64,000 bases of DNA from Gerris lacustris. Its lineage: Eukaryota > Arthropoda > Insecta > Hemiptera > Gerridae. The translations under genes and the position numbers were made by a program. The notes under the pieces were generated by a model that saw only the letters and a list, made by a program, of their open reading frames with translations, did not search any database and was not told the origin of the DNA. Location of the stretch: assembly GCA_951217055.1 (NCBI GenBank), contig OX578284.1:25322187-25386186 (forward strand). Reading direction: 5' to 3'. Positions 55,690 to 64,000 of the stretch are shown piece by piece (position 1 is the stretch's first letter; each line of letters opens with the position of its first letter).

Positions 55690-56110
55690 ATTATTTACTG
55701 TCCCAATGCATAAGGAAAGTGTATAAATTATCGTATCTATATTTCCTGCGGCATGCCTGAGAGTAATGTCCTTTCCTAGCGTTAAACCATCCCTGCCTCC
55801 TCCCGCTTTCTATATATTCCATCCTGTGTCTCTGGCAGAAGAAGTCGTTTAATTGCATGTCCCTCCGCTTTAACGAGACTCCATGTTTATAGGTAGACCC
55901 TATTTCGAGAAAAAGGTTTTCCAAAGGGATAGAAGACAGCGGCAGTTCTAACCCCATGTGTGAATCCCACAGCCCTTATACGGTTCCACCCTGAAAAGCC
56001 TTTAACTATTTGCTCAGTTAGGGAAGACCCCAGGTGTTTGAGTTACCTTCCCCGGGGTAAAACCTTGGCAACCTTTAAATCCAATTTGAACTAGCTAACT
56101 CCCTAATCAT
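55690..56110 (-). other. GC-richer segment with unassigned 88-residue frame
   Basis: The minus-strand frame 55691-55957 has a basic, Cys- and His-containing C-terminal half (FFCQRHRMEYIESGRRQGWF), but I do not recognise it. Composition differs from the neighbours from 55700 to 56110, suggesting an unknown element or a unique segment. No ends were found. Confidence 0.3.
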
Positions 56111-56830
56111 CCAAGTTGAGAAAGGTACAACCGATTTTCATTCATCCATCGTTTGATATCGTGTCCAATATATGAAGAATTTAATCTGGCCACGCTCGTG
56201 TTTCACATCTTAATAGAATACATACGTTTCGAATTTTAGTAATAGTAATAAAAAGCATTTAAGATTTTATTTCTAGTAGAATTTCAAACTAAAATAATTT
56301 TTATAAATGTATAACATTTAAAAAATAAATAAGTATTAAACTAGCGCTAATTATTTGCTAAGACCAAAGAAGGACCAATCCAAAAAGTTGTTAGGTTGTC
56401 GATTTATCTTTAATATAACCTCTGTTAAACATTAAACCAATAAACACTTTTAAAGTTTGTAAGAATTAGCCTAAAAAATTAACTCAACAACATAGTAATT
56501 GTATCAAATATGTAACTTTATATTCTATTTCTTCCCTTTATAAACATAAGGTTTGTTTCAAAAATGTAGAAAAATAATATAAAATATATCCTTATAATTT
56601 TAATTTATTTAAACCCTGTTTAAAGGCAAAATAGATGCAAGTTCAGTTTTTAATACATGCAAGTGAGTTCAAGTTTTGATATTAAAAAATATAAATGAAC
56701 TCTGGCAACAAAATGGTTAGTATGCAGGAGTGGGTTTTAGGGATGTACGTTTTCCAGTTCAGTTTTACATCAGTTAACTTACATAAATTTGAGAGGAATT
56801 ACGATCTACTGAAGTTGAAAATATTAACGA
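56111..56830. other. AT-rich segment, nothing recognised
   Basis: No feature could be supported. Confidence 0.45.
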
Positions 56831-56831
56831 A

Positions 56832-56970
56832 TAAAATATAAAATAAATAAATATATGTTTATTTCCACCATATATCAACATACATATTAGTAATACAATT
56901 TAAATTATTGCCTGGTAAAGGGCCTTCACTAGATAATGTGATCTAGAGCGAAGGCCCCGTTTCTAGTATG
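56832..56970 (-). repeat. LINE 3' end, minus strand
   Basis: On the minus strand the hairpin GGGGCCTTCGC ... GAAGGCCC is followed by ATATATGGTGGAAATAAACA and an AT-rich tail. The layout parallels 21497-21625 (hairpin, then GTGGAAATAAA). No ORF is attached. Confidence 0.6.
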
Positions 56971-57930
56971 TACATTCTTTCCATTTACTCATGAATATAT
57001 AAAATAACAAAAATAAATAGTGTTAATACATATATACATACAAATATTTTTCTTTTCTACAAATATCGCTATGTGTTTTGACTTTCATTTAGTCTTTTTT
57101 CCTATTATGACATCTTCGCTTTATATGTAAGCATTTTCCTTATCAAATTTATTAATTTAATTATACAACTATAATGTGAGTAATGTACATTAATACAATC
57201 CTAATACTATTAAATAGTATTAGGATTTTATTCATCCTTAAACTTTAATTAGTGTATTACATAATTTAAAAAAAAAAATAAATAAAATTTAAAATACAAT
57301 ATCTCAGTAGAAATGATTATTTTATGTTTATTTGATTTGATTTAAATATGTTGTAAAAATGAACGAAGCTAGAATATAATATGAAACATTATAATACATA
57401 GAATCAAAGAACTAGGATACCTCGCGGATAGGGAAATATATATAGTAGATAGCGAGAAAGGACAGTTGTATCTTAAAAATAATCCTTCTATTTAATTTGT
57501 TCATAGATACACAACCTTACAAGTAATTATGCCAGTAAAACTTAAGAATATAACAAAAATATAAATGTCTTTTTTCGTTAGTCTGTAACAACAATGTCCT
57601 GGAGAAAAGACATTACTTAGAAATTTAATGACCCGTTTTATATCAGAAAAATTAAAAGTTAAATATAAAAGAATCGAGGAAATGAAATATTGTTAGGATG
57701 CCAAGTGCTCTATATTTTTTTTGTTTTGAAAAATAACCAGTTTCTCTGAGTTACTACATCGTAAATATTCGTTAGTGCAAGATCATATGACATGATGTAT
57801 CAGTGGAAGAATAATACTATCTTCTTGACAGGGCTGATAATAAGCCATACATTCAGTTAGGTATTAAGGTATATACCTTAATACCAAACCAATAATACGA
57901 TTACAATAAAAATACCAAGAAATTAGGGTG
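56971..57930. other. AT-rich segment, nothing recognised
   Basis: The short palindrome CCTAATACTATTAAATAGTA followed by TTAGG lies at about 57201-57225. Otherwise unassigned. Confidence 0.4.
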
Positions 57931-57938
57931 AAAATGCC

Positions 57939-57995
57939 ATCAAAGGGCACAGTATAAATCATCAAAGGAATGTCAGAGAATTGAGAAAATCAAAG
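57939..57995 (+). promoter_or_regulatory. Three ATCAAAG words in 57 bp, possible TCF/Pangolin cluster
   Basis: ATCAAAG, the core bound by TCF/LEF HMG-box proteins, starts at 57939, 57961 and 57989, all on the plus strand, with a related GCATCAAG at 57998. The surrounding ~150 bp is less AT-rich and non-repetitive, as expected for a regulatory element, but no target gene is visible. Confidence 0.3.
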
Positions 57996-58009
57996 AGGCA
58001 TCAAGTGGT

Positions 58010-58555
58010 TCGGCCCTCGGCTTTTACGTTTTGAAAAGCACTCGAGAAACCTTTAGCACTTAATATAAGGGTGAGCAGGCTTCTACAGAACTTTGAAGGA
58101 CTCATACTTAAACCCGGATGCTTTTAACTCGTTTTTTAAAAATGAATCATATCGGGGAGAGACATCTGAAAAATTGTCTTGGGGTTTATTGTAGAACAGG
58201 AAAAATGACATCTTGCATTTTCAATAAATCCACTCTGTCAAAAAGGTTTCGATATTGATGATGGAAGCGTGACTTTTGACATTTCTTCGTCCTTTCTATA
58301 TCGATTTTGGTTTTGCTTAATGTATTCTGTTTTTTTTTTTTTTTTATTTGTTTTTGTTTTTTATTCATAAAGGGGTTAACATATAATCCACTACTTCTAA
58401 ATATCGGGTTACCATATTTAAAAAAAATTATTTTATAATTTTTCCTTTAAAATATAACATTTTATGGTAAAATATATATTTTTTTAAATATTTTTCTTCA
58501 AACTAATCAAAGAGAGTGGAAAAGTTTAGTTACGTTGCAATGTATATTTATGTTT
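58010..58555. other. Unassigned segment
   Basis: The 60-residue lysine-rich minus-strand frame at 58186-58368 owes its composition to a poly(T) run (58332-58345) and is not supported as a gene. Confidence 0.45.
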
Positions 58556-58560
58556 TTATC

Positions 58561-58780
58561 ATGTAGAGTAAGTTAATAAACAACAATATTAGATCATTTA
58601 ATTTGATATGCAAAGATGTGCTGGCAGCTCGTAGGCTATTTAATAGAGGTTTGTGAATATTATATTGAATATATTATATTATATTCACAAACCTATATTA
58701 AATTGCCTACGAACTGCCAGCACATCTCTGCATATCAAATTAAATGATCTAATATCGTTGTTTATTAACTTACTCTACAT
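58561..58780. mobile_element. 220-bp near-perfect palindrome (fold-back element)
   Basis: ATGTAGAGTAAGTTAATAAA at the left end and its exact complement at the right end begin arms of about 100 bp. These include GATCATTTAATTTGATATGC and GTGCTGGCAG. Only a few mismatches separate the arms, and the centre near 58670 is TATT-rich. It may be a MITE, a hairpin-forming duplication, or an inverted microsatellite-linked duplication, because a (CT)n(TA)n tract begins 6 bp to the right. Confidence 0.9.
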
Positions 58781-58782
58781 AA

Positions 58783-58786
<4 letters not shown>

Positions 58787-58861
<75 letters not shown>
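58787..58861. repeat. Compound (CT)n(TA)n microsatellite
   Basis: About 29 bp of CT followed by about 46 bp of TA. Confidence 0.97.
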
Positions 58862-58864
<3 letters not shown>

Positions 58865-58865
<1 letters not shown>

Positions 58866-59600
58866 TCTGCAACCAATTTACACTTCGATGCAAGTGAAGT
58901 TGTTTCTTTGGAAAAAATGTAGCCTGTTTTGTTTGGATTTATTGGGGAAGCTAGATATGTTAGCGTTAAATCATTAAATTCAAACACATTTTTTTGTGTA
59001 CAAGAGTTATTGTTTCCATTAAAGCAAATTTAATTTTGAAGGAACAAATAATTATTAATGTTTTTTTAGGAAAGCAAAAGAGAAAACGCGGGTAGGAATC
59101 GATCATTGATTTTTTATTAGCGGTTTTTGATCGATAATTTATTTTTTATGTATATTATGGTCAGTATCTCCCTCACCACTTTTATCTTTAATATCAATAT
59201 TAATAATCATAATTTCAGACATTGATTACAAATATGGTTTTTATTCGTCAATAATGCTTACTATAAATTTTTTTGTTACTAAACGTTTTTTAATTAGTAT
59301 TTATTTGTATTTTTATGTTTTAGGTAAGTTCTTCTAATTCCATAATTCAGTTTGATTTCTTTGGTTAGTCATTTTTATCTTACTTATTATTTGAAACAAT
59401 TGATTATTATAGTCTAAAGAGATTAAATAGTTCCATTGAATTATAAGTGTTAATTGTAGCAGTGATTTGGGTAGTAGGCCTAACAACAAATAATATTATT
59501 GTAGGTAATTAATTAATTTAATATTAGGGGGGAAGTGATTGAACATAAAAATTTATTCACTTAATAAAATGTAATATCTATAATTAAAAATTATACGTAT
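58865..59600. other. AT-rich segment, nothing recognised
   Basis: No feature could be supported. Confidence 0.45.
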
Positions 59601-59603
59601 TTT

Positions 59604-60195
59604 GCTTCCGAGCTTACCGAAGGTAACGGAAGCATTGTGTTCACTTTTGAGAACGAAAAACTTTTATGCCTCCGATTTTAAAAATTCCAAGACAGAAATC
59701 CGTTTCAGACATCAGGGAACATTTTTGGGTCTCGTGTCTGTCTGTCTGTCGGTCTGTGTGTCCGCGAATTATGAAACGTGCGACGATAACTTGAGTAAAT
59801 GTCGACCGATTTTGATGAAATTTGGTAGAAATGTTCATTTTACCAATGCTCAGGACGAGTTCGTTGGACAACGTTATCCGTCCAAGCGTTCACGAGTAAC
59901 ACTCACGTAAACGTGAACTTCAAATTTTAAATTGGAATTTTAGGTCGGGAAAAAAATCTAACTTCATCTAGTCAATGAGACAAACATTTTTTTAATTACA
60001 ATTTTTTAGTAAAACCAACACCAACAGCGACACCGCTATGAAGTATTAAAGATCGCTAAAACTGTTAATAGTTTTTACACTATAAACAATATAAGAATAA
60101 TGTAATATAACTATAATTTTAATGTTAATATAACAATAAAGTACATGATAGGATGCGAGGAAGCTATGTGCCACTCTGATTGGCAGTCTATTTTA
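59604..60195 (+). repeat. Family B repeat, subfamily B1, best full-length copy
   Basis: Hairpin GCTTCCG-agcttaccgaaggtaa-CGGAAGC at 59604-59633, GATTTTAAAAATTCCAAGAC, CTGTCTGTCTGTCGGTCTGT, CGACGATAACTTGAGTAAAT, TTTTGATGAAATTTGGTAGA, GTTCGTTGGACAACGTTATC and end phrase GCGAGGAAGCTATGTGCCAC. The 102-residue plus-strand frame is shared with the 33293 copy, but it crosses the CTGT microsatellite and lacks a recognisable domain. A coding role is therefore unlikely. Confidence 0.9.
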
Positions 60196-60199
60196 GATT

Positions 60200-60860
60200 A
60201 TATTTATTTATGTATTTGTTTTGCTGGATGTATAGTTTAGGTCCAAATTTTTATAAGAAAAATCTGATTACAAATTATCAAGAATATTCCTTAATCTATA
60301 TTTATTCTATTTTATACGTCAGTTAGTGACAAAATAATCGATTTTTCTATACGTAAATTACTCTAAATGACAGGGAACGTTGTGCGAGTCTCATGCATGG
60401 TGCTGATTATATTAAAAAATCCATTACCCACCCCTTTTTAGAATTAAGTGGATTGCAATTTAAATAAAGTCCGTAATAATGGCATGGAAGAAGAATCATT
60501 TATATTATCAATGGAATTGATTTGAAATTAAGGAAGGGAAAGGGTGCAAACTGTACAATAGGCATTCACTGTACAATGTCGGCAAATAACTAAAATGATT
60601 GGCATTATTGGATTTAATATTCTTATTGTTCATTATTACGGTCCCATAAATCAATCATTAAATATTATTTACATAATATGAGAACATTATGAGATTGACT
60701 GACTGCTAGTGATTTATCTGCACTCAATTGGCCGCGAATGGGTAGATATTAAGCCTAATTTTAGTGTTTTTTATGTATAATAAATAATATATTATGCTTC
60801 TTTCGCGCTCTAAATTATTATTTGTGAGATAATATTTATTTAGATATTGCTATAGTTGTA
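60200..60860. other. AT-rich segment, nothing recognised
   Basis: No feature could be supported. Confidence 0.45.
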
Positions 60861-61389
60861 GCGAATTTTGCTCTCGAGCTAACCGAAGGTAACAAAATTC
60901 GTTTACAGAACGATGTCTCGAATGAATGCCTCCGACTTCAAATATGTCTAAGACAGATATCCAATATGCGGGAACATTTATGGTCTCGTGTTTGTTTATC
61001 GGTCTTTCGATCTGACTGCCGTACAACATTTTTGGGATCCAAGATTTGTTAAAAACTACTCTCGTCCGATTTCAATGAAATTTGTTGGTCTCTTAAGTAA
61101 CCTTCTCAATCATTGGTTATTCTTCCACGTGCTCTAATATATTTTTTTTATCAACACCAATATCTTGAAAAGTACTCGTCCGATTTACGAAAAAATTGGA
61201 TGGTTTGTCGAAATTGCTGACACTTGATCGCATGTTAATTTTAACCATCTGCGCTTATAAATTGACACTTATTTTATGTTACAAAACCCAACAATTTATA
61301 CAGATTTTAAAAAAGGGGGAAAATGAAAGAAATTAGACAAACATGGGTCGTAGAAGCAAATAATCATTAAAATATTTATTATCATAAAG

Positions 61390-61693
61390 GAAAAATAAAA
61401 TTTTATCTCCACGTAAAATAACCTTTTTATTAGCCAAAGCAGCTTTCAGCCTTCATAAGGCCATCATCAGTGCCGAAATATAGAAGAAATAGAGTTACAC
61501 AATAGAAATTAATTATGTAGGCTCTCCTTTCACTTCATTTATTTCTATTATGTAACTCGATTTGTTCTATGTACATTTCGGCACTGATGATGGCCTTATG
61601 AAGGCTGAAAGCTGCTTTCGTTTATAAAAAGGTTATTTACGTGGAGAGACAATTTTATTTTTCCTTAACGCCTCCAGACGCTCCCATCTAACA
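61390..61693. mobile_element. Penelope-type inverted-repeat insertion with 13-bp target duplication
   Basis: Inverted arms of about 120 bp contain TTTTTATTAGCCAAAGCAGC or complement, AGCCTTCATAAGGCCATCAT and CAGTGCCGAAAT. The outer flanks TATTATCATAAAG (61377-61389 and 61694-61706) are identical 13-bp direct repeats. The arm sense strand reads CACTGATGATGGCCTTATGA followed by AGGCTGAAAGC, the Penelope-like terminal pattern. No ORF is present, so this looks like a pair of inverted terminal repeats without body, mobilised in trans. Confidence 0.8.
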
Positions 61694-61824
61694 TATTATC
61701 ATAAAGTATAATAGACATAAAGTAGAGTTAGATTATATAATCACATAGACTCAAATTCTTTCGAGGATTATATATTAGTTCTTTGTGTAATTTTATATGT
61801 TAATTGTGTATTGGAATAGTTACT

Positions 61825-61945
61825 AAGAGATGTAAATACCTGGAATCTGGCGTAAAAAGCTTGAAAATGACCCAAAGAGGTGGAAATAGAAGGTTTGATG
61901 AAACTTGTGTGGAATTTGATTTTATTAAACTATTATAAACCCAAT
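61825..61945 (+). repeat. Penelope-type terminal repeat fragment
   Basis: AGATGTAAATACCTGGAATC, AAAGCTTGAAAATGACCC and AAGAGGTGGAAATAG follow the same order as the minus-strand fragment at 43837-43962. It also interrupts family B. Confidence 0.55.
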
Positions 61946-62039
61946 CGACCTAAGGAGAATCCTTAGTTATTTTACAAATAAAGTATAAAGATAGCTGGCG
62001 AGGAAGCTATGTGCCACACTAATTGGCATACTATTTTAT

Positions 62040-64000
62040 TATCTTATAATTCTATAAAAATAGTCATAATCGTCGGTATTAGTGCGTAAGAATGTTTTTA
62101 CATCTTCTCTTTAATTTATTCTTTGCATAAACATAATCTATATATGATTTTGAGATAAATTAAACATTTTTATAATATAATTCCGAATCAAATTAATACT
62201 GAAAATTAAAATAAAATAATTATAAACATTGGTAATTGCAACAATATTTTTTATGTACGCGCATATAAAGGTGTGGTAGGCAAAATATTGGACAATATAA
62301 TATATAAACAGCCTTATTCGTTAATATATAAACGCCGACGCCAACTTCCTATATTATTTCTTTGAAATTGAAATTGCTTCAGATTCAAACATCTGATCCA
62401 ATTTCCAACCTCGTCTCACAAGATTTATTGATACCATTTGTTTGATCAGATAAGAAGTACGAAAACTAGTTAGGTAGTAATTCCAGTCCAGTGATCAAAT
62501 CGACAAATCGATATGTGCATCATTGAACACCAATAATTGTTCGTCGATAAGCAATTACAGTTGTATAGGTATTACCTATAGGTATTATAAATTTCAACTT
62601 TATCCTTCGTACTACTTTTTAGATGAGCATAGGGATTCTGTAAGAATATACCTTCTTTATCTCACTCTAAGATTTCCCAATTTTATTTTATTTTCTCTTC
62701 TATAACTAGTTTTCTGTCTGTTTGGTGATATTTATAGTTTTCTTCTCCTACCTGGAATGAGACTTAAACTTTAGAACCACGTTTCAAGGGTGCCATGATG
62801 TGACCAGTCCAGTTCCATTTTCCTTCGCATGATTTGGATTAAACATTGATTGCCTCTTTTCTCTCAGTATTGTATTTGGAATCATATCAGACCAAATTAT
62901 ATCTGGAAGCAGTTATGTGTTATCTGGATTTGTATAACTTTCCACACTTCACTAATTCATAAAGGAGCACCTTCTTTACAGAATTTACTACATCAATGCA
63001 AAGGCAGCATTCCCCCAAATATGACTGGTACCGAAAGCAAATGAGCTTTAATTAAAAACCAAGCTTAAATGCTTGGTTTAAATTTAAAGATTATATATTA
63101 GAGGACTATATTTGAGCTTTATAACCAATATCTAGTTACAAAATGACACTTTTTAATAGCTGTCTGGTTTTAGACTTTTTGTTTGTATTGAAAGTAAACA
63201 TGTAAAGATAGTAAATAACAAACCTTATTACAAGTTCAATTAATCAGTATATTGTCAAAATCCCTAAATAAAATATAATATAAAATACAGACCGACTTTG
63301 TGATTTTAAAACGTTTATTTTCTGCACTTAATGTATTATTTTGTTCCGCGCAAGTTCCTTGAGTTACTTGATAAATTAGATAATTTGGACTTAAGAACAG
63401 AATTTAAGTGGAAGAAGGTCTATTGCCTCTGATAATATTTTAGTTTATTAATGTACACCGTTTACATGCTGGGTTGTTTAGCTTGTTTGACCATCTTTTT
63501 GCTTTGTATCCTTTATTTTTCTATTTACTTTCTCTGACATAAGTTATTATTATTTTCCTATTTACTATCATCATCTTAATTGGACGCTTAAATTATTGGT
63601 CTCTACTTATTCTGACTATCCAAACGCCAACCCCCCTTTAGGGACTTTTGCTATCTGTCGAGGCAAATAAAAGGTTCCTGAAAATTAGCCTAAAAAACGT
63701 AATTTAAAAAATAATGGAGCTTTCTTTAAGGGCTCTTTATTTATTCTTCAATTATAGAGATTAGGCCTATTAGGAATAATTAGAATCTGCAGACTTTCCG
63801 AGCCAGCTTTAAGCTCCCTTTGGGCCAATTAATTATTATTTTATTTTTACGCACATTATTATTGTCATTGCTTAGAGTGCGAATATTATGTTTTATAGAT
63901 CCCACGAGACCAAAATACGTTTAGTCTTTTTTGTTAGTGCAAAAAAGGAAATATGACACTAAGAAAAAACAAACAATTTGCATGTACATATCTATGAATC
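62040..64000. other. AT-rich DNA, mostly unassigned
   Basis: Two frames (62523-62705, 62850-63044) show no known domain. A palindrome, AAACCAAGCTTAAATGCTTG followed by GTTT, lies at 63056-63081. From about 63600 the sequence is less AT-rich, with several TAATTA words, and looks like unique DNA. Confidence 0.4.

Larger units (their letters stand above)
60863..62035 (+). repeat. Family B repeat, subfamily B2, with nested insertions
   Basis: Starts with a hairpin of different sequence, GAATTTTG (60863-60870) pairing with CAAAATTC (60893-60900), around the family's ACCGAAGGTAA. Then come ATGCCTCCGACTTCAAATAT, GTCCGATTTCAATGAAATTT and AACCATCTGCGCTTATAAAT. The copy resumes after insertions with GAGGAAGCTATGTGCCACAC at 61989-62010. 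The Penelope-type insertion 61390-61693 and the fragment 61825-61940 lie inside. Confidence 0.8.

Noticed and set aside
55691..55957. 88-residue minus-strand frame as a possible gene
   Set aside because: No recognisable domain. Kept only as an unassigned GC-richer segment.
59602..59910. 102-residue frame similar to 33279-33601, suggesting a conserved protein
   Set aside because: Both are copies of family B. The frame crosses a CTGT microsatellite and the starting hairpin, other copies break it, and no domain is recognisable.

Overview
This window is eukaryotic, AT-rich, non-coding DNA packed with decayed transposable elements. I find no intact host gene, no convincing host exon and no functional tRNA or rRNA gene. 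The element set (RNase H-bearing LINEs, RTE and Jockey-type LINEs, Ty1/copia, Penelope-like elements, hAT relics, fold-back MITEs, long (AT)n tracts) suggests an arthropod, most likely an insect. Naming an order, such as Hemiptera, would be a guess. Almost every open reading frame is either a degraded retroelement piece or a chance translation of a repeat.

Layout. 1-4.2 kb: a small GC-rich patch, two local duplications and AT-rich filler. 4.2-7.3 kb: repeat family A (minus), family C (plus) and family A (plus). 8.6-12 kb: two weak inverted-repeat candidates and a 1.77 kb inverted-repeat element that carries an RNase H LINE fragment. 13-17.4 kb: a fold-back MITE, two (AT)n tracts, family A, a broken copia integrase, an inverted-repeat MITE and a hAT element with a perfect 8-bp target duplication. 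18.8-22.8 kb: a Jockey-type RT fragment, a LINE 3' end and families A and B. 23-31 kb: a GC-rich patch with a TATA-like box, a palindromic MITE, a Penelope-type inverted repeat, families A and B, and a hAT nested in family A. 31-34.5 kb: a 5S-rRNA-like relic and an RTE-type LINE interrupted by other repeats. 35-45 kb: Penelope-type repeats, a tRNA-Val-like relic, motif clusters, a long stem-loop, a second palindromic MITE and a second small hAT. 46.4-47.2 kb: a short Penelope-like element that still encodes the end of its GIY-YIG endonuclease between inverted terminal repeats. 49.6-51 kb: a LINE insertion with poly(A) and target duplication inside family A. 55.0-55.4 kb: a roughly 302-bp partly tandem unit containing a hammerhead-ribozyme-like sequence. 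58.5 kb: a 220-bp near-perfect palindrome. 60.8-62 kb: family B with a nested Penelope-type insertion.

How it fits together. Three abundant families (A, B, C) have unrelated ends. Each starts with a hairpin, and each carries a CTGTCTGT-type tract; the phrase on the pattern CCGATTTTGAYGAAATTTGG is clear in A and B and reduced to AAATTTCAAAGTG in C. Family A also contains a tRNA-like block with a T-arm and a matching acceptor stem. Penelope-type terminal repeats occur at several loci, and the hammerhead-bearing unit at 55 kb resembles the retrozymes thought to be moved by Penelope-like elements. These are the best candidates for new biology. Coordinates of repeat edges are estimates made by eye.
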